A stretch of DNA of 64,000 nucleotides from Myxococcales bacterium (GTDB lineage Bacteria > Myxococcota_C > UBA6777), in the NCBI GenBank assembly GCA_020632975.1, contig JACKEL010000004.1:1-64000 (forward strand). Direction: 5' to 3'. The notes below the pieces were generated by a model, which had not been told where the DNA came from, did no database searches, and was given only the letters and a program-made list of their open reading frames with translations. Made by a program: the position numbers and the translations under genes. Positions 23,401 through 31,561 of this stretch are shown piece by piece. Within the stretch, counting starts at the first letter, position 1. Each line of letters opens with the position of its first letter.

Positions 23401-25025
23401 CAAAGCCAGTTGTTTTGCAGTCGAGGGGGCCGCAAGCCAACAAACTGGTGCATGATGAAGATAAACAGGCCGCTCAGTAACATGGGCAGCGTACAACGAT
23501 AGAAAGCCCCAAGGAGCCACGGTTGGATCGCGGTAAAAAAGCCCGTCAATAGGCCGATAAGGATCGCTGAAGTCAGAAGCCCACTTTCCCAGCGTCGTGC
23601 AAGGAGCCGTCGGGTCTTGGCGAGTACGGTCCAAAAAGAGGCCCCAGGTTCTAGGACCAAACGCCATCCCATCCAAGTGAAAGGTGCGCTGGTTGCGTAC
23701 AAAAAGATTCGTCGCCAGATGCTGCCGTAGTAGGTCAGCAAGGCGCGGATATCCATCTGGATCTTGTGGAGGTGTTGTGGTGGGGATTCATGGAAGTGCG
23801 AACGCTCCATCCCTGCGCGTGTAAGCTCCAACATCGATTCGTAAGTGTAGCGAAAAAGCATCCAGATATTGCGCTGTTGGGTGATCAGGAAGGCCAAGAT
23901 CAAACCGAGTAGCAACCGTCCTAGATACTTAAACCAAAAGGGAGCGGGGATCTCCACACCACGGATCTTTGGGTACACATAGGGCTTGCTTCCAAAGAGT
24001 ACCCACTCACCAAAACGAGCCCTGAGGGGAGCCTGCGAGTGTGGCGGGCTTTTGAGGAGTTCTGGGGTCTCCAAGTTGTCTTCTTTGAAAGACGTATCTT
24101 TTTTGCCCAGCTTCTTTCGCAAGGGCGATGTTCGCGGGGAGATCTGGAGGATCTTGCGCAGGGCTTCTTCTTGAGGGCGTCTCGTGAAGCGGTACACCGT
24201 GTCGAAAAGCAGTGCCTCCGCAAAGATCAAGCAAGGGATCATGATGACGAGGTACATCGATTGGGGGATAAACCACTCCAACAGCAACAATGCGTCGCTA
24301 CGAGGAACGTGATCGATGCGCATAGCACGGCGATTTCGTGCATCGTCCATCCAAAACAGCCGAACGATCGTGATCGCCAAAAAGAACAGAAAAGTCCCGA
24401 CCGCGACGAGGATCGAGCTGGAGGCTTCAGGGCTGGCTTTACGAAAACCGATGTAATAGACCAACATCCCGAGCAAACCGATCAACATCACCAAGCCCAC
24501 GATCCACGTGGCCAAGAGGATCGCTTTGTCTGCGTGGAAGCTCTCTTGCCGTTTGCGAAACCAAGCCAGCCAAAGCGGGATGCTCAGCAAGATCAGTCCT
24601 GCAAGCAAGGAAACCGCGCTGTATCCGAACTGTGGATATTTGAAATACCAAACCGCACTCCACACCCACATGCCAAAAAGAGCGACAGTGAGAAGGCGAT
24701 TGAGCACGGCTTCGACCAGCGAACGCCCTGAAGAAAGCAACAGGACGGGGATCGAAAAAAGGATGAAAGGTAAGAGGTAAAAGGATAAATCGCCGTTGGG
24801 TTCGAGGTTTGCGGCCGTCCAGCCCATCCAAAAGATCGCCCCGAATACACAGAGGCGGATAAAAAACCCGATGCTCATATCCATAAAAGCTCGGAAAAGA
24901 CGGGTAAAAGAACCCTGTCCCCGAGCAAGCAAATAATCTGATTTAGAAAAGCGCTCAAGCGCTTGACGCATCTCTGCCATGCTGCATGCCCCGGCTCGAT
25001 AAAGTTGAGCCCTACGATCACCCAT
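20427..25025 (-). CDS. Giant polytopic membrane protein of unknown function
   Basis: A protein of about 1,532 aa (start uncertain: ATG at 25025 or 24980; neither has an ideal ribosome site). The N-terminal part, to roughly residue 840, contains well over a dozen hydrophobic helices in groups (for example FFIRLCVFGAIFWMGW, FYLLPFILFSIPVLLL, ILLATWIVGLVMLIGLLG, WLMLPLHVLLALLFFFLAMG, VSMSLVLSFLVVLGMHL). The rest, about 690 residues, is soluble and helical, rich in Leu/Glu/Arg, with repeat-like helix pairs near residues 990-1130 (DTLAALRALMIFLLEHS, IIGLIGGKDSFDWMRQFL) suggestive of HEAT-type packing. It ends with acidic, proline-rich linkers. No catalytic motif is recognised. It stands alone between the REP cluster and a divergent Spy-like gene. 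Confidence 0.75.
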   Translation of the reverse strand: MGDRRAQLYRAGACSMAEMRQALERFSKSDYLLARGQGSFTRLFRAFMDMSIGFFIRLCVFGAIFWMGWTAANLEPNGDLSFYLLPFILFSIPVLLLSSGRSLVEAVLNRLLTVALFGMWVWSAVWYFKYPQFGYSAVSLLAGLILLSIPLWLAWFRKRQESFHADKAILLATWIVGLVMLIGLLGMLVYYIGFRKASPEASSSILVAVGTFLFFLAITIVRLFWMDDARNRRAMRIDHVPRSDALLLLEWFIPQSMYLVIMIPCLIFAEALLFDTVYRFTRRPQEEALRKILQISPRTSPLRKKLGKKDTSFKEDNLETPELLKSPPHSQAPLRARFGEWVLFGSKPYVYPKIRGVEIPAPFWFKYLGRLLLGLILAFLITQQRNIWMLFRYTYESMLELTRAGMERSHFHESPPQHLHKIQMDIRALLTYYGSIWRRIFLYATSAPFTWMGWRLVLEPGASFWTVLAKTRRLLARRWESGLLTSAILIGLLTGFFTAIQPWLLGAFYRCTLPMLLSGLFIFIMHQFVGLRPPRLQNNWLWLMLPLHVLLALLFFFLAMGVGNMEHTSQQFIWFLCQVTALAFPAVYLFGGARYEGEDDQEDDPDAPDSRREVRHLLLGQLAHIPYRDWVVSALVYRLHSVRSEVLTLILVLPSYLINSVFWLRGVVTTIEQRRRWTLATLGRASIAWTLFFFLSLVFAAIYDALQTHQVPSIDTLIFLALLLPALLSWGSDVLVGKWMTRKEAQPSIKQQLLRDRIAVSMSLVLSFLVVLGMHLLRGLEASWAEMLNMLLYIPIALPWFTLFAIWERRSERISATSNNPMERDELSSPSTSTNIGVKLGDSLLNRFQNLLQDLEQWLQTKTYQVAAALGRTDKQTREVMIDVLVEILANSQKALINGRWYLEEERELARVYQEWLVHNQEAHDPTLAACEMADYFSRVLDLFGSLLYDLSLPSRNKYLLYSPSREHVLTAIEKTLLLAHSPHEDMPDTLAALRALMIFLLEHSPIPPKDDQERVLIFRIIGLIGGKDSFDWMRQFLQSNEGKRLKKELLRACRGEPKLAELLFEERQKAEDPELRQAIEESLLPLRLPTPIALAYRHFLNAQTQEQQYRDKLQHPELDEEDLWALDVRHDPGRLHIERRRLECMKLWEESKSQLWDQMRDLYHGTCGYLLSSLKELAGSRVPQILVLGWENSQELMRTRQVLEEQEWQNFSERLLFSLFSRFHNLQDAVGFDNHTPPRNPREITRLTRLLSQKHLSLIEGGIDQLPLVWRRPMQNTIAQVLWMSEIPSIQFFPLHEPPPLPSDAITLTRGLRWDLHNTFQPLDSYSYRWGIEWLERLAHADALLKPDAETPIEPSEETPIPPLPPLPRVRRLAHAFSQLPAPHAAEDRAHAGRIFDRIWSRLHLLEELQIEQRQAVRGNDLLNFDAACTLLENFLQKHKQRQVEHLLDLLEAKLVPSLNFAYLQREDDTLAWYRKHEPRETLVTIKTHPLHAEENPNEQRIPTPDEPFQEYLPFTLDQLPALSATHTHQE

Positions 25026-25255
25026 CCCCCTGTCAGATGTCAATTCTATCGTTCCATGATGTTGTGGATCACAGCTGTTTAAACTTTTTTTACAAAGTCC
25101 CTGAGAAACCAACAAACTTTTCTAACACACCCCCGATAGCTTTGGCTCACGAAGACGAGATGAGGACACGCTGCACAGCGATGCGGCCCGCAACCCACTG
25201 TCTTCTTAACGTTGTGAATCCCTGACCACCTCATATTTGAGGAAGGAGACATACC

Positions 25256-25993
25256 ATGAGCCAGTCGAACTACCGCCCCAACCAAAATGCCTCTACTGTA
25301 GGACAGCCCATCGTTACTGAGCAGGGAACCGTTGCTCTACCCGGCCAAATCGCAAACATAACCCAGCAAAACACAGGCGCCGCGACCGTTATCGTGGTCC
25401 CACCCGTCGTGATCCAACCCGCGGCGGTCCAAGCACCTCCTCCGCAGCCTCCGCAACCTCCCGCACATCCGTACTTTGGCGCTCATGACGGTGGTGGGCA
25501 CTGTGGTTGGCACGCTCGACATGGACGATGTCGCCGTCGTGGTCGATTCTTCCGCTTTGTCTTCTTCTTGTTGCTCTTAGGTCTTGGTGTCGCAGCGGTT
25601 GCACGCTTCTTTAACCCCGTCGCTGTCGCATTCCGCGGGGTCCATCTTGATGCAGAGCAACGCACACAGCTTCGCTCGATCTACTTCGATGCCACCAAGA
25701 ACCTGCACCAAGAACGCGACGCGCTGCGCAAACTCCAAAACCAAGCCCTTGAGTTGTTGCGCAAAGAAAATCCCAACAAAAAAGAGATCGATGGACTGAT
25801 CGATGCTTGGGTGGTGCGCTTCAAGAAGATCGCACAAGATCGCACGGATGCTTTGCTGAAAGCCCACAGCACGCTCTCTTCTGCACAACGACACAAACTT
25901 GCTTCGAATCTTGAGCGTCTTCGCTCCCGTTATGAGCGCTGGCGTGGCCGATGGAACCGACGTTTCCATCACCCCAAAGCTTGCCGCCACTAA
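25256..25993 (+). CDS. Membrane-anchored Spy/CpxP-like protein with Pro/His-rich cytoplasmic N-terminus
   Basis: A 245-aa protein. Residues 1-100 are hydrophilic, with VIVVPPVVIQP, a PPPQPPQPP stretch, and a His/Cys/Gly-rich patch (YFGAHDGGGHCGWHARHGRCRRRG). One transmembrane helix follows (about residues 101-118, FVFFLLLLGLGVAAVARF). The C-terminal half (HLDAEQRTQLRSIYFDATKNLHQERDALR and LSSAQRHKLASNLERL) has two LTxxQ-like helices as in Spy/CpxP/ZraP periplasmic chaperones and metal sensors. A strong GGAAGGAG precedes the ATG. The gene is divergent from the giant membrane protein. The His/Cys patch suggests metal binding on the other side of the membrane from the chaperone-like domain, which is an inference. 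Confidence 0.7.
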   Translation: MSQSNYRPNQNASTVGQPIVTEQGTVALPGQIANITQQNTGAATVIVVPPVVIQPAAVQAPPPQPPQPPAHPYFGAHDGGGHCGWHARHGRCRRRGRFFRFVFFLLLLGLGVAAVARFFNPVAVAFRGVHLDAEQRTQLRSIYFDATKNLHQERDALRKLQNQALELLRKENPNKKEIDGLIDAWVVRFKKIAQDRTDALLKAHSTLSSAQRHKLASNLERLRSRYERWRGRWNRRFHHPKACRH

Positions 25994-26745
25994 GACCCCC
26001 GCTGCGAAGAGTGTCCTTCATCTCTCCCCAAACCTCCTCCTTTTGCCTCCCATCCTTCCCAAGAAATCAATCTCCCCCACACCACCGCACCTTTGCTCTA
26101 TGTCGAGCAAAGTCACCGACCCTACAGGCTTTTCTTTCTCCCTAGCTGCTCTTGTCCTTTCGCAAAGAAGCAAGAGGCGATCCGCAGGAGGATGGAAAGT
26201 CTAGTGATTTTGTATGGTTATCGTGGTCGATTGGGAACGAATGGTTTTCGTTTGTTCTTGATCGAGATCAAAGAGGTGGTTGATATGGATAGGACCAAAG
26301 GAAAAGATTTGCGCTAAACCTACTCGTGGATGTGGACAACGGGTGTTTTGTTTGACGGTTTTCGTGGGGTAGATCGTTGAACGCTAAGAACCCCGATGTC
26401 TTAAGAGCCGCACGAGGGCCTCCTTGTGGTGCGGTGAGCGGTGGTTGCTCGTGCGTGCTCTCCTCCTTATCTTTATGTGAGCCTTCTCCTGTCTTTGATG
26501 GGAGGGGGCTTTCGTATTTTTAGCCCCTTCCTTCTAGCGCATCTCCAAACAAAAGCAACTCCCTAAATAAAATCAACTCTCCCAAACAATCTTCTCCAAA
26601 AGAAATTTCGTGTTTTCTGCGCGCGTGCTCTCATCTTTGTTCGATGACATGTGATCGTTTCTCTTGCGTGATGTGTCTGTGACAAGGCAAAGGCATGTTC
26701 CTTTGGTTTGTTGATCTTCCTTTTTGTTTGGATCGAGGTGAGCGC
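25994..26745. other. Intergenic region with possible hairpins
   Basis: About 750 bases without a convincing gene. Two hairpin-forming stretches are visible: CCGCAC...GTGCGG near 26408-26434, and GGGGCT...AGCCCC near 26505-26526 with a short T-run inside the loop. The second could be a terminator for the Spy-like gene but is far downstream. Short open frames here have no support. Confidence 0.4.
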
Positions 26746-28386
26746 TTGTCTAGAAAAGAAGAATCCTTAGAGAGTATCGAACTTTCCTCACGACGAGAGT
26801 TTTTGCAGTTTTTGGGGCGGGGTGCTTTGGCGCTTTCTTTGATGGGGGGAGGAGAGGCGCTGGCCGCCAAAGAAACACCTCCTTTTGCTTCTCTCGCGCC
26901 CAGCGCTGGGGATCAGTTGCGTCTTGCTGATGGCTTTCAATCGCACATCATCCTGCGATGGAAGCAAGCCCTCAATCGCAAAGGTGATCTCTTTGGTTTC
27001 AACAATGACTTCACGTGTTTTCTCCCGATCTGGGGAGATCATGATGGTTTGTTATGGGTCAACCACGAAAGCACAAGCCCGATCTTTGTAGGAGGGTGGG
27101 CGCCTGGCCAACCTCGGACCCGCGCTCAAGTGGAGCTTGAACAAGCCTCTGTTGGGGGAACGCTTGCGCGTATCCGTTTTGACGCCAAAGCTGGGCGATG
27201 GTCGTTGGTCTTTGACGACCCACACAATCGTCGTTTGGATGCTCGGACAAAGATTCCCTTTGCGGGTGGTAAAAAAATCCTTGGATCTTCCTATGCTGTG
27301 GGGACTTTGGCGAATTGCTCGGGCGGACGAACCCCTTGGGGAACGCTGCTGACTTGCGAAGAAAACTACGACGACTTTTATCGCGAGGCGATCTACACCA
27401 AAGGAGCCCGTCAGATCCGCCAACGCCCAAGCAAGTTTGGTTGGGAAGCATTCTTTGATCATCCTCCCGAACATTACGGTTGGGTCGTGGAGATCGAGCC
27501 CAAGACAGGAAAGGCCCAAAAGCTCCTTTCTTTGGGACGTTTTGCACACGAAGGTGTTGCCGTCGTGACCACAAAAGACGGTCGCTGCGTGGCTTACATG
27601 GGCGATGATGATCACGATCGTTGCATCTACAAGTTCGTGGCGTCTCGCCCTGGAACCTTGGCGGAAGGGGAGTTGTTTGTCGCGGATGTGGAAAAAGGTC
27701 GTTGGTGTTCTCTTTCGATCCAAAAACAACCGATCTTGCAAAAACACTTTCGTGATCAGGAAGATGTGATGATCCGTTGTCGCGAGGCGGCTTTGTGGGT
27801 TGGTGGGACAAAGATGCATCGCCCTGAAGATATCGAGGTCGATCCGATCTCTGGCGATATCTACATCTGTTTGACCTCGCACCCCAAAAAAGGGGACTTC
27901 TTTGGTTCGATCCTCAAGATCTCCGAAGAAAAGGCAGACTTTACCGCCGCGAACTTTTCGCATGCGACGTATCTTGCGGGTGGGACGAAGCATGGTTTTG
28001 CTTGCCCTGACAACTTGGTTTTCAACAGGGAAGGACAACTGTGGATGACCAACGACATGTCTCCTCTGATGTTGGGGTCGAAACACTATAAACCTTTTGG
28101 AAACAATGCTTTGTACTATATCCCTCTGCGTGGTGCGTATGCAGGACAAACTTTTCGTGCTGCGACAGCACCAAATGACGCGGAGTTTACGGGGCCTTCT
28201 TTGTCTCCTGATGGCAAGACGATGTTTCTTTCTGTCCAGCACCCAGGCGAAGGCTCTGAAGATCTGCAACACCTCACCAGCCACTGGCCCGATGGTGGGA
28301 AGGCGATCCCTGCTCCTGCGGTGGTGGGGCTTACCTTGCCTGCTTCCCTAGCGGTTCCTCCTCCCCGACGCTACCCCTCCAAATAA
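26746..28386 (+). CDS. PhoX-family (DUF839) Tat-exported phosphatase-like protein
   Basis: A protein of about 546 aa with a twin-arginine signal: SSRREFLQFLGRGALALSLMGGGEALA (Arg-Arg-x-Phe-Leu, then a hydrophobic stretch). The body matches the PhoX alkaline phosphatase-like family: FGFNNDFTCFLPIWGDHDGLLWVNHE, CSGGRTPWGTLLTCEENYDDF, RFAHEGVAVV, YMGDDDHDRCIYKFV and the metal-ligand-like FACPDNLVFNREGQLWMTND. PhoX enzymes are calcium/iron-dependent periplasmic phosphatases, but many family members are untested. I prefer the TTG at 26746, which follows GAGGTGAG and gives a normal Tat leader; the frame is open to an ATG at 26695, which would add an odd hydrophobic N-terminus. Confidence 0.85.
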   Translation: MSRKEESLESIELSSRREFLQFLGRGALALSLMGGGEALAAKETPPFASLAPSAGDQLRLADGFQSHIILRWKQALNRKGDLFGFNNDFTCFLPIWGDHDGLLWVNHESTSPIFVGGWAPGQPRTRAQVELEQASVGGTLARIRFDAKAGRWSLVFDDPHNRRLDARTKIPFAGGKKILGSSYAVGTLANCSGGRTPWGTLLTCEENYDDFYREAIYTKGARQIRQRPSKFGWEAFFDHPPEHYGWVVEIEPKTGKAQKLLSLGRFAHEGVAVVTTKDGRCVAYMGDDDHDRCIYKFVASRPGTLAEGELFVADVEKGRWCSLSIQKQPILQKHFRDQEDVMIRCREAALWVGGTKMHRPEDIEVDPISGDIYICLTSHPKKGDFFGSILKISEEKADFTAANFSHATYLAGGTKHGFACPDNLVFNREGQLWMTNDMSPLMLGSKHYKPFGNNALYYIPLRGAYAGQTFRAATAPNDAEFTGPSLSPDGKTMFLSVQHPGEGSEDLQHLTSHWPDGGKAIPAPAVVGLTLPASLAVPPPRRYPSK

Positions 28387-28536
28387 ACCTCGAAAGAACA
28401 TCTCCTTGGCGAAACACGTCTTTTGGCGGAAGATGCAGGTGCTTTTTCGTTTCAAAAAGATGGTGTGCATCTTTGCGAGCGTTTGGACTTGATTCGAAAG
28501 GCGCAAACAGCAAGGTGTCAGCAAAAGGAGTCTGTC

Positions 28537-29976
28537 ATGCAGGAGTCACAGCCTTGGTGGGGTTGGAGCGAGGGCGAGTCTGGGGAAGAGATGATCGCCC
28601 AACAGGACGATTGGCGTTCTTTGATTATCGAGCGACCTTGGTCGATGTTGGAGGTGATCGGGATCGCGAGCCAACGACAAGCTGAGTTTTCCCCCAAGAT
28701 CGTCGAGGGCTTTCGTGAGATCGTCGCGGACTTGGGGGATCTTTCCGTGACTTCGTGGTCTCACTGGTGGTCAGGGCTGGCGCAGTTGTTTTCTTCTCCT
28801 CATATCGTGGCGTCGCTTCGCTTGATGAGAAAGACGGGCTTGTTGTCCTTTTTGCTGCCTTTGCCTGCTACCTCTGTGGGGTGGGACCTCGATCAGTCTT
28901 CCAATACTTATCACCACGAAACGGTCTGGGAGCACACGCTTTCAGTGATGCGGCATCTCCAAACGCTGTTGGAACACGCGGACCTTCCGCTCTCACAGCG
29001 TCTGCGGCTTTCTCTTGTCGCTTTTTTCCATGACATGGGAAAGACCGTGCCCATGGATGGGCATCAACACAAAGAGGATGGTGGGATTCGCTTTGTTGGG
29101 CACCCCAAGGTCTCGGCCAAGATCACGCACGAAGTCCTACTGCGTTTGGGGGCGGCTGCGGAGCTTCGCCATGATGTCGAGCGCTTGGTGCTTTGCCATG
29201 ATGAGATCTTGGATATCCGCGCCAAAGATCTTTCTGCTGATCCGCCGAGTCCCAAGATCCTTGGTTTGGTGCTTCGAATGGAACGCCGCAAAGATCTGAT
29301 GCACGACCTCGCGTTTTTTGCGATCGCTGATCGTCTTGCGCATGCGCCTGGCCATGATGACGACAGCTTGATGCGCAGCTTTTTAGAAAAGATCAAAAGC
29401 GACTTCGATCTTTGGCAAAAAAAGCTCGCGCCTCTTCTTTCTCAGGATGAGATCGACAGTGCGCTTTCTGATGGGGATGGGGCCTCGGAGATCTTGTTGC
29501 GGCGGCATCTTCTGTGGTGCCAACGCTTTTCTTTTCTTCAAGAGCATACAGAGGCTTTGTCGCATCTCCAGCGTTTACAACATGTTGCGCGATCTGCTGG
29601 AACCTCTCTTGCGGATACTCCTTGGCTTGAGGTTCTTCTTGCGCCCATGGAAAAAGCGTGGCCCTCACTCGAACAACCGATCGAGTTTTGGATCATCGAT
29701 CACCTGCACCGCTTACGTTTTCCCCATGAAGATCCCAAACAAGCTGAGCTTCTTTTCCCTGATCTTTTCCAAGGGCGTGATCTTCTTGAGATCGCAAAGA
29801 AGATCGCAAAAGAGCGATCTCTTGAGGCACCAAGGCCTGGACCTTGGGTGGGCGTCTTGCTTCGTGAGATCGCATTTGGGCAACTCCGCGATCAACAAGA
29901 TCTCGTCCAAACCCAAGAAGTCGCCAAAAAGCTTCTTATCGCAAAATGGGACGAACTAGAAGAACTGTCTCGCTAA
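28537..29976 (+). CDS. HD-domain protein resembling the HD part of CCA-adding enzymes
   Basis: A 479-aa cytoplasmic protein. Residues about 130-270 carry an HD metal-dependent phosphohydrolase domain: HHETVWEHTLSVMRH (first His), VAFFHDMGK (HD pair), then GHPKVSAKITHEVLLRLG and VLCHDEI (further His/Asp). Spacing and the Leu-rich flanks resemble the HD region of bacterial tRNA nucleotidyltransferases (Cca), but there is no GS...R.D nucleotidyltransferase head. The start is the ATG at 28537, six bases after AAGGAG; an earlier in-frame ATG at 28423 lacks a ribosome site. It could be a phosphodiesterase or phosphatase of RNA or nucleotides. It follows the PhoX-like gene by 150 bases on the same strand. 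Confidence 0.75.
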   Translation: MQESQPWWGWSEGESGEEMIAQQDDWRSLIIERPWSMLEVIGIASQRQAEFSPKIVEGFREIVADLGDLSVTSWSHWWSGLAQLFSSPHIVASLRLMRKTGLLSFLLPLPATSVGWDLDQSSNTYHHETVWEHTLSVMRHLQTLLEHADLPLSQRLRLSLVAFFHDMGKTVPMDGHQHKEDGGIRFVGHPKVSAKITHEVLLRLGAAAELRHDVERLVLCHDEILDIRAKDLSADPPSPKILGLVLRMERRKDLMHDLAFFAIADRLAHAPGHDDDSLMRSFLEKIKSDFDLWQKKLAPLLSQDEIDSALSDGDGASEILLRRHLLWCQRFSFLQEHTEALSHLQRLQHVARSAGTSLADTPWLEVLLAPMEKAWPSLEQPIEFWIIDHLHRLRFPHEDPKQAELLFPDLFQGRDLLEIAKKIAKERSLEAPRPGPWVGVLLREIAFGQLRDQQDLVQTQEVAKKLLIAKWDELEELSR

Positions 29977-30091
29977 ACTGCTTCGTGTGTCTTTGCTTTG
30001 TTGGCCCGCCTCGAACTCTTCCCTCGACAATCCACGGAAAGATTATCTGAAGTCCCCGATACAAAAGGAAGATGGCGTCTTTTGTGAGTGT

Positions 30092-30133
30092 TTGTCTTAT
30101 TTTGATATAAGTGTGCATATCAAAATAAGACAA
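30092..30133. repeat. Perfect 17-bp inverted repeat
   Basis: TTGTCTTATTTTGATAT (30092-30108) and ATATCAAAATAAGACAA (30117-30133) are exact reverse complements separated by eight bases (AAGTGTGC). There is no T-run afterwards, so it is more likely an operator or cruciform than a terminator. It lies about 115 bases after the HD-protein stop codon. Confidence 0.8.
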
Positions 30134-30424
30134 TATCAAGTTGATAATGTTCTATTTTGAGAAGTGTCAAATAGAGACAAACTGATCTTATATTGAGAAA
30201 ATCTAAGAAAGAGGGAAGATCGTTTGTTTGGGGGGATGAAGATGCTGTTGCGTGTCTGGGAGAGATGCTGTTGGTGAGGTGTTGTAGCTGCTTTGGGCTG
30301 TTGATGCCAAAAAAAAGCCCGCGCTTAGCTCCCTGTTCCCATGACCTCGCTGTTGATGATGTCTCAGCGTTGTTTTTCTTGAAGAAGATTCGTTGCTGAA
30401 ACATATGTCGAGGGTGTTGGGCTG

Positions 30425-30494
30425 TGTTCTCAAAAAAAGTTGATTCTTTCTGGAGGTCATTCAAAAGATGTTGAATCAAGCTGTGTTGAGAACA
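30425..30494. repeat. Two-tier inverted repeat
   Basis: The outer arms TGTTCTCAA (30425-30433) and TTGAGAACA (30486-30494) and the inner arms TTGATTC (30440-30446) and GAATCAA (30473-30479) pair perfectly, separated on both sides by six-base internal loops. The central loop is about 26 bases. The symmetry suggests a structured RNA or protein-binding site. Confidence 0.6.
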
Positions 30495-31101
30495 GGGAGT
30501 CAAGCTCGGGCGAAGACGAAGGCGACGCTGATGTTGATCTTGTTGTAAGTCTTTTGTGTTGTTTCTGATGCGCGATCGGATGAAGAATCTAAGGTGTTTG
30601 CACTGATGAAGATGCTGATGTTTTTGTGATGCACATCAAGTTGTTTATGCTGGTCGCTTCGATATGTTGCACGACAAAAAGCTCGGTAGAGGATGCTGTT
30701 GCAGGACTGTTGAGGTCTCTGTTGTGTGCTCTGTTGCAAAGTCTGATGTCGATACCAAGATGTTGCTCTGAAGAAAGGTCTGTCGTTGGTGTCTGTTGTG
30801 TTGTACCTTGTTGCGGATACGTGTTGTTTTTTCTTTGCGTTGAGCTTTTGTCGTTGCTTATGAGGCCGCTTCGTTGCTGGCGTAGTGACACAAGGGCACA
30901 AAGTATGCCAAGATTTCATTTGCCTACTTCTTCCTTTCACTCTCTATCATTAGCTCTGTTTTTTGCCATTTGTCCAAAGACGCAAGGGGGATGTGATCTT
31001 GGGTGTGATCGTGCGCACAAATCTCCCTTCTGGATAACGACTGCATAGAAATAATTCTTTTAAAATAAATAGTTAAGTGGCATGAAAAAATAAAAACTGG
31101 A

Positions 31102-31139
31102 TTTGTCTCACTTGTCTCACTTGTCTCAAATATAGACAA
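31102..31139. repeat. 9-base triple repeat with TTGTCT/AGACAA inverted pair
   Basis: TTTGTCTCA, CTTGTCTCA and CTTGTCTCA follow each other at 31102-31128; the last one pairs with AGACAA just downstream (TTGTCT at 31121-31126, AGACAA at 31134-31139). TTGTCT also begins the 17-bp palindrome at 30092, and GAGACAA occurs at 30174-30180, so one factor might recognise all of them. This lies 30 bases before the pyr promoter. Confidence 0.5.
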
Positions 31140-31170
31140 TTCTTGTTTCCAAAGTGAAGGTGAGAAGAGG

Positions 31171-31198
31171 TTGACATTTGGGATGGGGAGGCTAGACT
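31171..31198 (+). promoter_or_regulatory. Candidate sigma70 promoter of the pyrR-pyrB-pyrC' operon
   Basis: TTGACA (31171-31176), a 16-base spacer, then TAGACT (31193-31198). The transcript would begin near 31205 and carry a leader of about 350 bases before pyrR. Confidence 0.5.
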
Positions 31199-31309
31199 CT
31201 GCCGCGATCTTGATCGGATGATCTTTGTATTTCTCTATATGATTGTTTTTGTGATGTTTTTGGGAGGTTTTCTTGTTTTTTCAAGTGATCACGCGATGGG
31301 CGAAAGAGA

Positions 31310-31323
31310 AGCAACGAGAGGCT
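31310..31323 (+). promoter_or_regulatory. Candidate PyrR-binding loop in the pyr leader
   Basis: The leader RNA reads AGCAACGAGAGGCU, matching 11 of 14 positions of the PyrR-binding loop known from Bacillus (consensus ARUCCNGNGAGGYU), including the diagnostic GNGAGGYU core. Neighbouring bases (GAAGC before, GCTACC after) can form an imperfect stem. The site is about 190 bases upstream of an intrinsic terminator. Assignment is by sequence match only. Confidence 0.4.
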
Positions 31324-31497
31324 ACCTTTTGTGTGAAAGCCTTGGGGCAGTGCGTTGATCAAGAAGATCATTTTTTGTGCACGGGGGTGATCACAAGTGG
31401 AGATCATCTTATGGATCACGAGGAGGTCCATGAGGAGAAGGGACATAAGAGAACACTTTTTGATCCACGTGATCAGAAAGAAGATCACGAAGAAAAG

Positions 31498-31533
31498 ACG
31501 CCGCGTTCATTTTGGAGCGCGGCGTTTTTTTTT
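31498..31533 (+). terminator. Intrinsic terminator in front of pyrR (attenuator)
   Basis: A perfect eight-base-pair GC-rich stem, ACGCCGCG (31498-31505) and CGCGGCGT (31518-31525), with a 12-base loop and nine consecutive T residues (31525-31533). It lies 28 bases before the pyrR start and about 300 bases after the promoter, with no gene in between, which is the layout of transcription attenuation. Confidence 0.85.
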
Positions 31534-31561
31534 GCTTGTTTGTGAAGGATAGGAGAGCAGG

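Larger units (their letters stand above)
29977..31170. other. Gene-poor region with multiple inverted repeats
   Basis: About 1.2 kb with no convincing coding frame. The + strand is visibly G+T-rich from about 30190 to 30900. It contains a perfect 17-bp inverted repeat (30092-30133), a two-tier inverted repeat (30425-30494), and a triple 9-base repeat with a TTGTCT/AGACAA pair (31102-31139). A 26-codon frame at 30468-30548 begins 12 bases after GGAGG, but is too weak to call a gene. Minus-strand frames (30120-30503, 30500-30940) are Gln/Thr/Ser-rich shadows of the skewed composition. Confidence 0.5.

Noticed and set aside
30500..30940. Minus-strand frame of 146 codons, Gln/Thr/Ser-rich
   Set aside because: No ribosome site and no recognisable protein; it follows from the G+T-rich strand bias of this stretch.
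31273..31545. 90-codon frame in the pyr leader
   Set aside because: It runs across the intrinsic terminator and has no convincing ribosome site, so it is leader sequence.
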